This document shows, piece by piece, positions 30,001 through 46,032 of a DNA stretch of 64,000 bases. The stretch lies in assembly GCF_964340395.1 (NCBI RefSeq), contig NC_135554.1, forward strand, positions 7,462,975-7,526,974, in the 5' to 3' direction. A model generated the notes under the pieces. That model worked only from the letters and a program-made list of their open reading frames with translations, was not told the origin of the DNA and ran no database searches. Origin of the DNA: Glandiceps talaboti (lineage: Eukaryota > Hemichordata > Enteropneusta > Spengelidae). Made by a program: the position numbers and the translations under genes. How positions within the stretch are numbered: position 1 is the first letter of the stretch; the number at the start of each line of letters is the position of its first letter.

Positions 30001-33000
30001 TGCAATTTTTTTTAAGTCATCATTGACAAGAGAATTGTTATATCTATCACTTCCCGTATCTGCACTGTCAATATAATTCAACTTAACAATGGTGTTTGTT
30101 TCATATAATCACTTACCGTATCACTTCACTGTCAATATAATTTATCTTAGCAATGGTGTTTGTTTTATAATTTAACTTAACATATCTTTATTGCCTATAT
30201 CATTTAACATAACAATGACGTTTGTTTTTAATTCATAATAGTACTTACCATATCTTCACTGTCCATATCATTTAGCATAACAATAGTATTTGCCTTATAA
30301 TCGTACACCATTCTCCAGAAATCAACAATGGTGTGTGACATCGGCATTTGTGTGGCTAGGAAGGCATCTTTACGAGTGTATGCCTAGAACAAAATGTAAT
30401 ATAATTAGGGCAAATACATTAAGCTATTTTTAGTTTTTATTTATGCATAATACATAGAAAGCACAATTTAGTTTTTTTTTACAGAATTAGATACCTGTTT
30501 GGTTATACAATGAATATGGAAGGTGAAATGTACGCTTATAACAAAGAATACCACCAAGTATTCATTGTAAACATGTGTTCATTACATGTATTACATTTTT
30601 TGGAGAACAATAATATCACCATAAGTCCCTAGAGAACATTGGTGACTACACATCTTTATTGCCTATATCATTAACAAATAAATACTACAAAGTATCTGAT
30701 AATGTAGGAAATTGCCGAATTTCGGTAAATGAACATGAAAATCAGAGTCAAGGCCAAAGGTCAATGTCTCAGAAGCAAATTTAAACCTGGCAATATTGAA
30801 TAGACAATTGGATGTAGACTCTATGTATTAAGGTTGTTGAGTTATATGGCTAATCATTATTATTCACTTCAAACATAACTGCCATTGAGTAAAACAGTAA
30901 TGCATTTATATGTTTCTCTTGTGTGCATTCTATAAACATGAAAGAAAAGACACAAGTCACACATAATTGCTACAAAGTGACTGCAATATGTAATTGATTG
31001 CTTAATTGTGATGATCCACTCTGTAGATCAGGGTTAAGGTCAAATGCCACTCATACAAGAGAGCTTGCATATGATTATATGGGGTTAGACACTTGAATAG
31101 ATTCGATTTATTGAAGTTTGTGAGTCATGCAGTAATATAGTGAGTTTTTACTATAAATATGACTGCCATTTAGGGAATATTACATAAGCACCAAAAATAA
31201 TGCTTGTGTATATACTTTTTCAATATTACTTGTAAACATGATTTTAAAGAAAGTGGCAATATATAAACACTACAATGTGCCTGTAATAGACAGGACTTGG
31301 CTTGATTTTGAAAGTCAAGGTCAGGGTCAAGCCCTCCGTAGATAGATTGCATCTGATAATAGGGGGTGAGACACTTTAATGGATTGTCTAAATTGATTTT
31401 TATATAAAAAAATATGGTCACCATTTTGTCAGATTTCAATATATAAAAAAAATTGATGTGCATATGTCCCATTTTAAAGAAATCTGACTGCATGACATGC
31501 ATTATTGAAGGACGGACGCCCGGATATACACACGGATTAACCCCATCGAAATTGCCATGCCTTCGAAGTTTAAAAATACTAACGGTGAGAAAGCTCGCAT
31601 TGATATAATCAGTGGATCCCTTGATATTTGCTGGTGTCGTCAGAAGTGGTCTACATCGATCAACTGCAAGTAAATGGTTAGATAAAGCACATGTTATACA
31701 ATTGCCAAACAACTCGTGAATGAGAATATCTTCGTTTCTACGACTGGTAAATAATCAGGCCACATATCTTCACATTTTCAAGGAAGATGGAAGATTAAAA
31801 CATATTGGTTGAGCGAATGAGTTACTCATTTGCCATGTGTTATGGACATGACACTATTAGCAAGAAAAATTCTGAAAAAGACACTTTCCAATTTTTAGTT
31901 CAGATTGGGTTCAATTCTGTACATTTATGCTTATGAGGTTTCTGTACTTTCCCATTAACTCATGTATAATCGGATTCTACTCCTCTCAAAAAAGTAATTC
32001 ATATTGCTAGTCCGAAGAGATTTAAATACATTTGCATTCAGTTTAGAATAAATTAATCAGTTCAACCACGCACTAAACATATGAATATTCAAATCTACTT
32101 TCAATCACTGCTATCACAAACAAGGAAGCATCCTTGATAAATAATCCACCCCTTCCTCCAGTTACATTTCCCAATCGACTATCGTCGAGTGACAGTATGT
32201 TTGAACGTCAAAATGTGTGTGCTTACTTGGTATTATCTCAGGGTATCTATTTTTACCAAAGTTTTCCTTTTCTCTCCCATCAGAACATTCGCCATCAATT
32301 GGTTCACTGGAAACTTCATTAAGGATCTTAAATAACAAAAACACAGTAGTGATCGTAGCATATATATATATTACTATGCAAACGATTTAACCTTACAAAA
32401 TTATTCGGATAACCATTTTAGAAGACCTACAGTAGACGATATAATACTATAAATATATCGTTCATGAGGAGATAGATTGTCATGATAGTGATATTTTAAG
32501 AATTGAATTGGACCAAGTTGTATTTTGCATGCCATAGAACGACTAGGAATCGTGACAATTATTTACAAGCTTTCCTCTTGCTCATTATGGGCTAATAAAA
32601 TTTTGCAGAAATAATGTGAATATCTACCATATCGACATAGTTATAATAATTATGTCTACCACAACAAAAACTTCTCACTTTAACCTGAGAGGTTATCTAC
32701 TTACTTGAAATTCTTTATCTAATGCAGACTTTCGTGTTGCTTTGTCTTTCATCTTTAGCTCCGTTAGCTTCATCCTCAGATTTCCTGTCTCTATTTCTGT
32801 ATTTCCATATAAAGTAGCCTCTAGCACTGCAGAGTAGATAAACTCATACTGGTCCTATAGGTAAACATGGATACATGGGGCACTGTTATAATGTCAAAAT
32901 TCATGACACGTTATAATTAGGAAATGTAAACATACCTGGAAAAGTATTGTCAGTGTACTTTTACCTCACATTAACACACCTTGTTATGTGAGTTGATACT

Positions 33001-34251
33001 GTGTAGTTTAAAGGCCCTGTCTTGTGACATCTTAGAAGTTACCACGGATTAATTGTGATGTCATGATAATTGTACACGTGCTAAACAGGTTAAGGCTTCG
33101 CCTAATAGTCAATACGATATGTGTCCAATGGTTGGCCACACTGTGTGGTATTACACTTAAATCCGTCTCTCCTATTATACTGATTTGGTATTACATCTTT
33201 ATTTTCTGTTGTAACTCTAAAATTGTGTAATCAATTTTAAACTTTACAATATTAAAATCATCTTATTTGCTAAATAATCGATGTGCATATGTGCCGATAG
33301 GAAACAAGTAGCGGTTTTACTCACACTCGTCTGCACAAAATGCATCCGGTCTTGCCTTGCTTGATATACGAAATTGAAAATGTCTACTTTGCCTTCTGCC
33401 TCAGCCATCTCTAACATGGAATCGATTGTTATAAATGTCCCAGTACGCCCAACACCAGCACTAGGTAAATATGCGATATGATTATGAAAATTTATTGGAG
33501 AAGTACAGACTGAGTACATTTATTTTGATATTGATCAAACTTCAGTTGAGTACATTTATTAGACATTATTTGTATTTAAACATGAAGAATTGTCACATGT
33601 GGAGTAATAATGAACATATGGTCAATCGTTAGTTATATTGGTTTCTGTAGTGAATATGCATATCATGTTTTCATTTTTGGACGCTGGAGTACGAAGATCA
33701 GCAGATCAAAATACGATTAATATATAGCATGCACTTTCTTTCTAGTCTGATCTATTTTGATTTATGTAAAACAATTATTAATTACAAGATATCTGTGGTC
33801 ATTTCCAAATCGGTAAGCCATCATTATCTCTCTCATGTACTAGTATTTTTGAAAGTAATACAATTGCATGCTAACTTTCTGACGGTTCGGCTATTACGTG
33901 CACCAACCTGCAATGGACGATCAAAGGACCAGCATTGGATGGATTGTAGGCTCTGATACGTCGAAGAAATGCCAACACAGTAGATGGATATTGTGGTACA
34001 CCCATGTCAGGCCACACGGTGAAATGAAATTGCTTTATTTCACGCACTCGTCCTTGGTCCACCTAGATCATTATACAATACGTAAAAAATAAATATACAC
34101 GCAGTGAGTTGTTTTACCTACTACTACCTCAACCCCTTTATGATGATGACGTTGCGATACAGCTTCATCCCAATCTCCTATTTTCGAATATTCATACTCA
34201 AACCACATGACGTTGATGGGTTGTCAGGGGCATTATTATATCATTATTAAA

Positions 34252-34313
<62 letters not shown>

Positions 34314-37300
34314 AAGTGGAGGGGTTTAAATAGTACATAATAATGAAAAATGTTGTGAGAACTTTAGAGGAATATCACTTATGGTTGGTTTGTATACGTA
34401 GGAGGTGTAAAGGTTGACGTTTTACACCCACAAGTAATTGTTCAATATTTCCCATTCAAGCTTCAAGTCGTAACAATTGAGTGCTTGGTACTTGCCATGT
34501 ATATGAATAAAAGTATGACAATATTATTTTATTTATGACTAAATTGGCACTAGCACTGTGGCCCAGCGAAGATCTCAATTGTCCAGTATTCCCCGAAGCA
34601 TTTAAGGCACTAATATTTGATTGACAGCTACGGTATTGGTAATGATGACTCAGGTTTTCACAAATCCCCTTTGGATTTTTCAGACAGATTGGTGTGCATT
34701 TGAAAAAGTTGAACATGAGCTGAGCGAAGTTTAGTTGTCATATAATAATGTTGCAAAGTTTAGTGAAAAGGATATCGATTTCAAGTTTTTCTGATATGAG
34801 CGCAGTAGTACTGTACTGAGTGTGGTGAGTGTCCGTGGAACACATATCGCTGACCTGTTGATAGCATTACATGTATTTGCTGACGGGTATTAAACTAAAA
34901 TATACAGAATAACTCGAAACTCTCGATTTTATTTGCCACACAGCTTTCATGAAATTAAAGACTGTTTTTTGTGAAAGCAAATGCTAGGTCAGTCTGTATG
35001 TATTACGTGTAATTTACTTACAGAATAACGAAGTTAGAGGTCTGTATTAATGTAGATGTACATGGTAAAATGTGCTGGTTTACAGATTACAACATTATGG
35101 TTTTCTTAATGAGTTTTAACAACATAGTCAGCGATAGCACATCATTTTCCAGAAAAGAATTTAAAAAATGACAAATCTAAAACCAAGAGATGTTTAACAA
35201 AACCCCTTTGGTCTCTATTTATGAATTTTCAGACCGATTGGTGCGCATTTGAAAAAGTTGAACGTGAGCAAAGTTCAGTTGTCATAAAAGAACACGGCCA
35301 TTGTTTTTCTATGGGAAATCTGACATAGTATTCGGAAGTAAATGTCAAATTCCCACTCAGCCTACAATCGCTTGATTTAATTTTTTTCATCTTTGCGTTA
35401 CTTGCGATACAATTTTGAGATTTTAAGTCGTTTGAATCTCTTCTAATATCGTATGGTTTTGATTTGATTTGATCGCAATCGAAAATGCAATGTCATTGTG
35501 CTGGCATGCCATACAGTTGACTTGACCTGTGTCTTCTGCTACTGTAAAACGTTGTAGAATATTGTTTCGTTTACTACAAATTGTACTTTCATGAATAGCC
35601 GATAACATGTAATAATATTATAATATTAATCCGAATGCAAAAACGTACCTGAAGTTATGAAATGTACGGCACACATGTGGAGTGCACGTGATATAGGTCA
35701 TTCCAGGCATGATGATATTGTTACACTGTGTAACATTGTATCACGTTCACAAGGTGTTTACGTGTGCACAGTGTGTGCGTACTAAAACAACGCAAATAAA
35801 AGGTCACGACCTTGATGGTGACACAACTGCGAAATCATGGATAATTTATCAATATTCCCTAAAAATGGAAGGCATGGAAGGCTACTCATCCTCAACTATA
35901 TAAAGCGGCACTGTGTTCAATCATAACGCAAATAACGGTTTCCTTGAACGCAACTTTGGATGGATATTTTGGTACACGACTTTCAATGTTGTGTCAAACC
36001 GGACCTTATAACTCAAAGACCTATGTAATCAAATGTTACATCGCTTATCCATCATGACCATATCATATATTCAACTGAAGTTTATGTACTACGTGTGCAT
36101 ATATATATATATATGTATATATGATTTACACTGCCAAGAAAGGAAAGTTGAACTTTGTTCATAGCAAAAGGTATGTAGAGCTGATGACTTCGTTAACGTA
36201 CATGGTTGTAAATGTCAGCGCAACTGAAAAGGACAAGAATATGTCAAGATGGGGTTCGTTTGTACTAGTCCTGCTTACATGACGGTGCACAAGTCTATAT
36301 TACTGACTTGACTCTGAGGTAGGAGGGACAATTGTCAGAATCGAGTCCCGGATTACTCCGCAGGACTACGTTTGTACTTAAGGTGTATGTCAGATGTATT
36401 TCTTTACTAAAACATGGCATTTGTAATGTAAGCATATTTTATGTTTCCATGGAAGCCACTCTCCAATTTTAGATAATCTGTCTTACAATGGAACACTGGT
36501 CTAAGACGCCATGTGGGTCATTTGATGTTCGTTCAAACCTTACAATCTTGCTGTGTTGAACTCAGGAGTCGGTCGGAAATAAAAAGTTTTTTTCTGATGT
36601 CGGAGCTGCAAATTAGGGTTGCTGCATCTCTTTCATTTGTTTCTTTTGGGAAAAATACGACAGTCTGGTTTTCAATGGCCACGTCAGTATCGAACGAACG
36701 CTAGGTCCTCCTTCGATCTAGACGCATCATGTGTCATCGCAGTACGTACAATATATTAATTAATTAAGATTAATACTCACAGTGTTACAGCGAATTGGCT
36801 AGCTAGCCTCACAAATAGCAAAGTCATCGGAAATGTGGTCGGATGTACTATCTCTGTTGATAACTATGTACACACTTTTTTTTATTATGCCAATTTTTAT
36901 GTCTAATTTTTCAAAAAATCACAGAATATGGTTATTTTGGTTACCATGGCAACTGATGTTCATTAAATGACCACGTTTTTGAATTCAGCATGACAAACTA
37001 CCCTTGGTAGTGGGGTCAATGTGCAAATAAAAAGATATTTATCAGATTTATAATGTTATTTGTGAGATGTATGTGTATGCAATGAAAACATAATTTTCAC
37101 GTCTACCTTATGTTTCCATGGAAACAGCCATCCAATTCTATACAATTTATGTTACACCAGGTAGCACTAACTCATACATGTCTAAAACAAGGACATTTTT
37201 TCACTGTATTATCTTTTTTTCAATGTTTTATGTCAATTTTTGGAAAAATGATTAACATATTATGGTGATTTTGGTTACCATGGCAACAGATGTTCATAAA

Positions 37301-38279
37301 ATGACCCCCTTTTTTGAGCTCAGCATACAAAACTACCCCAGGTAGGGTGGTTAATATTCGAATAAACCTGTTTATTATAAAAATTATGATTGCTATGTAC
37401 TATTATTATAATTATTATAACACTAAAATTAAACTTGGGCTAATGATGGATGGATGGCGATTATGTATTATATATGGCAAGCGTTATGAGCTCAAATACA
37501 TCACTTCCATTCGACAATGATATCCATTGTATGTACAAATGTGTGATAATCCGTACTCTAAATTTAAAAATGTACACACCTTACTCAACCATGCACTCTA
37601 TAATGTGCCATGTGACGTAGCAAACATCATGGTTACGTCAATTATTTTAGAGAGTCAGTTTATTCTTAACAAAAGAATATGTGCGTTTACAATAATATTT
37701 TACATTCCAAATGAAAAAATAACGACAACCTTTATCAATGTTGTATATTTGTTATTTTAAGTAATTTCATGAAATAATCTGATAATTTCATTTCGAGAGA
37801 AAAATGAGTCCCTGTAAAAGACATATAATCTCTTAATAATTTATGTGTGGATGACTTGATTGTGTTTGTTAAATTTTGAATAATGAGGGAAAAGTCAGAG
37901 TTATTTATAAGTTAGTCGTCTGAAGATCACATAGAGCACGGAACTCTGACTAAGGGCTTATGACCTCTATTTCGTGAATTAAGTCTATTATGTCTTGTTA
38001 CTTATTTTGCATTGAGCACCTTACATGTATAAATATCACATCTTGTTATGGACAGACACTCGCATGGGGTCTGTGCATTATAGTTTTGGAGTTATGCAAT
38101 ACGTATTGATGTTAACGTGTAATGTGGCTACCAGCACCTAACATTCATATATCACAAATCGCAGCGAGGTGCGTACGTGCAACATGAGAAGTCACCTTTT
38201 TGCCAGGTTTGAATGGAATTGGATTTGCTGGTTAGAGAAATGGTGTATTCTGTAGGTACACACACACACACACACACGC

Positions 38280-38334
<55 letters not shown>

Positions 38335-40913
38335 AACAAACAACTGCATACAAGCGCGGATGGAGGGACATATGGATGAAGTGATTTGTGAGTTTGTGAG
38401 GTGGGGCTAGAATAATAACATTTGGTATAACTTACTTTCTTCACATGGAATGTTCGGATCATGGAATCTACAAAAACCTCTTCACGGACGTTTTTGACTG
38501 AAATAGCTCCGTACACTTTTTCGCCTTCTGGTTGATCTGGCCAATACTTTGCACATTTTTCCTGAGGTGGACATAATGGGATAGCAAATACAATTTCAGT
38601 GTTGTCAACATAAATGTTACAGAAAACCCATAACTTTGTGTCGATTGCAAAAAGCTATTTATGATTTCCCAGTCGTAAAGTAAACTACGCATTTGTGAGC
38701 ACAGCTGTTAACTGTACCACTATATCTCTAATATATCATTTCACTAATTGTAAAATATTACAAACCATGTGCCACTTCTTAATTACACTACACCCTTGAA
38801 CAAATCTCTATTTGTAATGATATGATGTGTAATAACCCATAGGGTCAATATAAATTGGAGTGGAGTTGGTCTTTAAATAATGTCAACATATCCTTCAATT
38901 GTTTATGTCAGTCTCACCTTATTCTTCTCCTTTAAATTGGTAGCCATAAGTATACAGGTACTCTTCTCCTGCCATACCATTTTCCATAGATCAGCAATTG
39001 TCCATACCTTTGGACCTGCATGTTAGACAAACAACAGTTGCATTTCAGATATCGTCAATCAAAGAATAAACACATATTGAACAAAGACTGTCTGGGATTG
39101 ACCCGTCAACTCCACCTGGGGAAATGCGACGACTAGCTTGATAACTGTCAACTTTAAAACATGCTCGGGGATTTTTTTAATTAAATCACATCTTGTTAGA
39201 TCATTTTGAGGTTTAATACTCACGACTGATATGCCTATGACTATCACTGCCAAAAGACGACCACTCAGTGTTTTGAAATAATTGCAATCAGTGGACATAG
39301 CTTTGAAATCAAACTTTTATTTTTACACTTTGTGTAAGCTGTTTACATGAAATTAACATCTTGTGTGGAATCAAATAATAAATACATACCCTGGGTAGCT
39401 ATGTAAGCTTTCTTTTTCTTGTAGCCCTGTAAATTTGTGATGAAAAATAAAAAAAAATTCTTATCAAAAAATCTTAATATTCAATTATATATGCATTTAT
39501 ATGTATACATGTATATACATATTTATTTAATCAAATACAGTTTTGCCCTGTTTAAACGTAATTATTATATATGCATATTAGTTAGTGTTCACATTGTATG
39601 TAAACCAGTTAACTGTGAATTTCTATATTACAAGTGACGGGGGTGGTTGGTCAAAAGCATTGTATTGGACAAGCACATGATAAAGGTGCGTGATAGCCAT
39701 CAAATCAGAACTGATTTAATACAAATACGCTCGAAAATGGTATATGTCACAGTGTATAAGCGATTAGTATTCCAATCTATGCCAACATCTACATTAAATC
39801 TTATCTTGTTAGTCTTGTGAACGCCTATTCAGGAATTGGACCAGGGTGCTAGCTACTGACTAAACACACCTACATACATCTATATTCTACGATCTAATAG
39901 TGTAACAAGTAAAGTGTGAGCAATTGTTGTATAGTTGACACTTTTATGATGTGATCAGTCCTTGGAGGGAGCTAGATCTTGTGTACCATTGAACATTTTG
40001 GTTTCTAGTTTTGTTCTAATTCATGGTTAAACATACTCTGGTAGTGGTATGGCAGTTTGGTGGTTTACGATTTTATACATGATGTATAAGCGTATTTGCT
40101 GTAGTCTTGTGTATGATTGTTGTTTGACTGTGGTGAACATTGACCAAGGTCACGCCATATGAATCCCAGTGTTCTAGAGGCATTTGATGTTAATGCTGCA
40201 ATGTGTTGTTTCCAACTTAGTTTTTCATGACTGTTGAAAGTGTGTCTCCTTCGATGGTGTATGCAACATAATATATGTTAGAAGTGACATACCAAAAATT
40301 GTCCCTACTAAACTAAGACTTTGTAATATATAGGTTTACTTACATTTATGTAGGATGCATTGATGTAGTCAGATTCTGAATCTTCATTTTCATCATCCAA
40401 TATAACCCGTGAATGGTCATCTACATGCAGAGATAAAGACGGGATCAATTTATGCGCACAAAACTGATATAACAGAACACAGACGGCGAAGGGTGTTATA
40501 GATCTAATTGGAACATTGAAAACACAACTCTGTCGAATATATATTATAGTATAAACGAATGTGAGATCTAGTCATACAGGAGTACACATAAGCTTGAACA
40601 TGAGAATGTAAGAGAGACTTACATGCCAATACGTTCCTGAATCGATTCTTCGGTTTATTGATATCCGTCAGCGAAAACGTGTATGCCGCTACATCATCCG
40701 GTGGTAACAACTGCGAAAAGGATGGAATTTATAAGTCTCAACTATGTAGTTTAAGGTTATCTCTTGCAATCCCCTTAAGACAAGAACATTAAATTTATTG
40801 TAGGATATGCCTTGTCCATCACGAAAATAACATTCTCTTCAAAGATGGCGACGACAAAGACGATGTCGACAACCCTAACTATCATCACCACCACCACCAC
40901 CACCACCACCACG

Positions 40914-40958
<45 letters not shown>

Positions 40959-42446
40959 CCATCAATTACACTACCATCTACGTATACTGTTACAATAATG
41001 TCCAACGATATATTGTGTCAATGTTTAGCAAACATATATTCCAGAACTTTTAAACAAATCAATAACTACGATTTCACTTTCCTGAGATTTACAATAGCCG
41101 CCTTTTCATTTCAATTTGTATCTATTATTTTTTTCTTGTAGTTTTTGAAAGGCCAAACCCTCCACACTTGTATATATATTATTTACCTTGTACTCTGTTT
41201 TAAATCCGTCTGTTTCGCTCTTATTCTTTCTTTTGATGTAGGCTACAAGATCTTTGATTTTGATTGGTTGTATCTCCGGTTTACGTGCTGTGGCAGTTTC
41301 ACGGATTTGAGTGACTGTGGTATCAGGCTTTGGTGCTATTGGTGGTTTACTCTTAAGCTCCGGTTTGAACGGCACTTCCTCGTCTTCTGTAACATTCTGT
41401 TCATGGGTTTGTACATTCGCATATGGATTCTCTGTACGGATAATTCGTGTGCTATCTGGACAACGGTAAAGAGAGGTAACATATATGAGGTCGCACATAG
41501 ATGCTTAGATATGTGTTGGACATTTATAATTTTGAATGCCCAGGACTGCGAACCTTGTAAATATAAGGTTAGGAATACTATACCAGTAACAAAGATAAAG
41601 GTTTCTTATTACAAGGAAAACTGTAAACATTATCGGTATGTAGTCTAGTAAACTAGACGATGTATTTCTTTTTTCCAACTTGAAATAAGAAGTTACCTTC
41701 GGTGTCCAGTGGACATACATATGATACTTCTGTGGTGTTTTCATAGTTTGCGTCTCTGTTTTTCGAGAATATATCCAATGATCTACCAGTTCTATGAAAA
41801 AACAAGTTAAATATAACTTAAGTGTTCGTATTTGCTTCGATAGATTTCAATAAATTATGGGATATATTTGTGAATTATTAAATTTGAATATAAATGTACA
41901 CATATTGGGATACATAATTATATTCATATCGATTATTTCTAAAACCGAACTTAAGTTATGCGATATTATTATTGGCAAGGGTATGTTGTATTTATAATAT
42001 ACTATTGAGCATTTTAACCACATGTAAACTGAAAGGGGGAATTCACTTACCGTCTTCGGTAAACAAACAAAGATAAGATCAACACAAGTAGAACAAGGAC
42101 AAACACACCAACTACAGACCCATATATCACTACAGGAGATGAACCGGCCGATGGCAAAGCTGAAAGAGTAGTGTAAACCAAGTAATAGTTTCTTTACTGT
42201 GCTGAATGTCGAATGACTTCGACATTCAGCACAGATTAACTCCCATCTTCTCCAGAATGTCCTGCTAATCATAGCAAGTTGATAATTCCGGTTTGGAAGT
42301 TAATATCCACATCCCCCCCCCAAAAAAAAAAAATAAAAAAAAAAATAAATAAATAAATCCAGCAACAAAAACAAACAAACAGGCAAACAAACAAACAAAC
42401 AAACAAACAAACAAACAAACAAATGCATGAATAAACAAACAAACAA

Positions 42447-42481
<35 letters not shown>

Positions 42482-45400
42482 AACAAACAACAACAATAAC
42501 CACACGTTAGAAGAATTCCTTTAAAATGACACGTCCCAATAAACAGATTACATATTTGTGATTCTTAAACTGTGTGGCGTACGCATCTAATCCCCTATTC
42601 ACTGTCTGCTGGACCTAATCAGAGGTGGAGGTATTCTGCTGACAGCTTTGGGACGTGTGGCCAATTGCGTCGATTTTCAGAATTAAAATTCTAGCATAAT
42701 ACTATACAAACTTTACTCACGTTTTGTATCAGCTGTTGCTGCGTTACTTCTAATACTGGTACAGCAACTATTTTCGGCAACAACCTATGGGGAAACAATC
42801 AGTTGCCAAAGTTGTAAGTCAAACACGAAAAATACACACTCAATCCCTTTTACCTTGGAAGACCATGTATACTATTTTAAGTATTTAACTAAAATTGCTC
42901 TATAGAACACCTTGGATAACCTAATGATAGTAGGAGACTCCTGTACATGTATAGGTTGGGCAGCCCAGATTGGGCAATACAATACTTCGATGTGTGGACT
43001 CGGCTATTCGATGGGCTATTCCAGAAGCATCAGGCATTGTCAATTCTATTTGACTAAGGACAAGTTTTTACGTCGACCTAATGAATCAGATTCGCTTTTC
43101 TTTACCTGCAAGGTATAATTAGTGTTCGGCATCAGTTCTCCAATTTTATAATACACACTTTTACTGGCATCGGTGGTGACATCGCTGTTCAGGATGTATC
43201 TAACTTGGCTAGCACTACTTTCGTCTTTGTCTGTTTCCCAATAGTGTATCACGTAAGATATCAAAATACCATTTGGACACTGTGGGGGATTCCATGTTGC
43301 TTTTATTTCTGTGTCTGATACTCTTTGAGTCTGCAAATGTAATGGCATCGATGGCTCTACAACAAAGCCAACACGATAAATACATAAATAATCCATAAAA
43401 CGAACCCTACGTTGCATCATCTGACAAACAGGGAAGCTTTTCCTGACTCGTATCCAACGTCGACAGCAATGATACAAAATTATCACATTGAAAATTACTG
43501 TGAATCAATCCATTAACGGTCTACAAAGCGTGAACATCAACATTTTTTTTTAAATTATAAAATTTATTAATTTCAACTATTAACTTTCAACGAATAGAAA
43601 TAAGCATACAATAGCGGAATACTGCATTAAATCTAAATTCATGTAAATATTTAATGTAATCAAATAACATAATCTTTACAACCAAGACTTATTGCCAGTT
43701 ACGTGATTAGCAGCCACCTTTGAGTTGTATTTGGTATTTTTGCAAATAATCTCGAAATCCCAGATACGTCTACAATAATAATTCCGTACATTTAATTTGT
43801 GCCACACTAGTACATTGTTTCATCCCCATTTAAATTACATAACGTCTCAACAACAAGTCTGATAAATTAATATCTTACCATCTTCTTTTGTTGTTTTTAT
43901 AACCACACTAGATGATCCCATACCGCTGTTTGAAAATGGTATGACTGTAACTGAAAAGTTAGTGTGCGGGTAGAGATTGTCAACACTGTGTTCAGTCATG
44001 TTAGAGGTGATACTCTTGGGACCAAATGCTATCTTATCTCCACATTCATATTCGGATACTTGTTCAAATATTAATTCATATCCTTCCAGTGGACAACTAA
44101 AGTTTTCAGGTTTAGACCACGTTGATCTAATGACAGAGGAAGACTCGACATTGGCTGTAAGGTCTCTCACTTTTGGTGGTACTATTAACATAAAAAAAAA
44201 AGTTTAAGATAAGGAAAAGAACAGTTTTCTTTTAAAACTGCTAAAGTATTTATATAAATGTGTTTTTGTGAATATGAAGTAAAGAATGATTGCCTACTAC
44301 GATGTTCTAAAATATATGAATACGACTTGAAATCTGTATTGGCATGATTCAAGAGATTTGTAATCTCACTTTCTCAAACCCAGAGGTGTTATTTCTTCCG
44401 TGACACTACGAAATAACGAACTCTGGTTTGTTATGATGGACTGACATTTATTTCAGAGTAGTAATAAATATTCATTTGTAATGACGTAATGACAAACCAT
44501 ACGTATACGTTCTGTTGTATTGGCCTTAGCTCTAATGGCGAACAATTCCATTATTATTGACAATATGGGATAGCAACCACCTATACGCAGTTAATACAGA
44601 CTTGTCACTACAAATATACCGTGAAACAAATTGATGTCACCTTTGTACCAGGTGTGATTGAAATCGGGTTTTGCATGCCTGAGAAATGGCATTACGGATA
44701 GACGGATAGACAGGTGGGGCCCATGGTAGTAGTCTCCCCTTCGAAATGTGTAATCATGTATTCCTTTAACATGCCTCCTTGCCAGTATAATGGTTTAACA
44801 ATAAACTTTTAGGGCACGGGTCTGACTCGGACATAATAACACATTTTCTTCCAACCGTCTCATATTCTATTTAAAAAGTCGACAAAGTTCACCACAATAA
44901 GGAAGGTAGGTATACATCGAGTCATTACCACGTATATAATGTTCAGCCTACAGAATTGTGTAAAGTATACCCTTTAAAACAATTATGTATGATGTCAGAT
45001 TTCGTTTACTTACTTCCAGACCATGTTGTCAACAGTAACTGGTTACTAAAAGGGCCACTCCCTGCTATATTATCCATTGTCACTGTTACTTCATAAGTTG
45101 TACAAGGATTTAGTTCTGTGATTGTCACATCAGTGCCGTCAGTCATTATAGTATCATATTCGGTATTACTTCCATTTATCTTGAAGTAAACAGTGTATGA
45201 CGCAACTTCATTGCATCGAAGTCTAGCAGGTTCAAGATCAGATTCGGCTGTCTGAAATCGAAATAGTACAGACATACAGGCATTTATATCATAAGTAACA
45301 TGTCTCTGTTTGGTATAACGTGGTCAAGACAAAATTGACCGTCAGAAATGACCAACAACTTATAAGTAATACCTGCTCTCCTTGATTTTGAATATGAAAG

Positions 45401-45960
45401 AAGCCACCCATCACAAAACTTCCTCAATATGAAGGCAATGTTTCAAGTTACCGACTCTGTTTGCAAGTGTTCCTTGAAGAATTCAGGATATACTATTATC
45501 AAACACGTCAATACTTCCCAAATGCTGAAGTATAGGGATCCGAGCATTATGTTATGCAGAAAAGTGTGGCAAAATTGTTTTGGTAAGATTTAATGCAGAA
45601 TAACCTTACATCATGTCGTTTCACCAGATACAACACACGCCATAACACAAGCATATTATAACAAATAAAACAATGAAAAACAAATTGTTAGCAGTCCCTT
45701 TAACAATGACAATGGACGTTTAATTTACAATGCTCGGTATTGATAGACCATGTAAATATTGACAGTGACATGTGCTGCGTTTTAAAATAAATATGTATAT
45801 ATACCAATACCCAAACCATTATGCAAAATACGAATTTGAATGATATGGTTTCACGTTGCTCACCTCCCACGTGATTTCAATATATGATGACGTCACTGTG
45901 CTGGCGTCATTGAGATTTGGCCAACCCAATGGATCTGTGTATAAAATAATAAAATGAACA

Positions 45961-46032
<72 letters not shown>

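Noticed and set aside
31170-31712. 180-aa minus-strand frame
   Set aside because: It reads through introns; only 31584-31663 is coding in the PTP frame.
36290-36370. Possible tRNA (GAATCGAGTCCCGG)
   Set aside because: No cloverleaf or A-box could be built around the B-box-like word.
34063-38435. Possible missing D1 exon in the 4.4-kb intron
   Set aside because: Exons 20 and 21 are both phase 0 at the join, and TFHVKK followed by [14 protein letters not shown] is continuous with PTP domains.
41145-41648. 167-aa plus-strand frame
   Set aside because: It is antisense to the juxtamembrane exon 41187-41455 and has no motif of its own.
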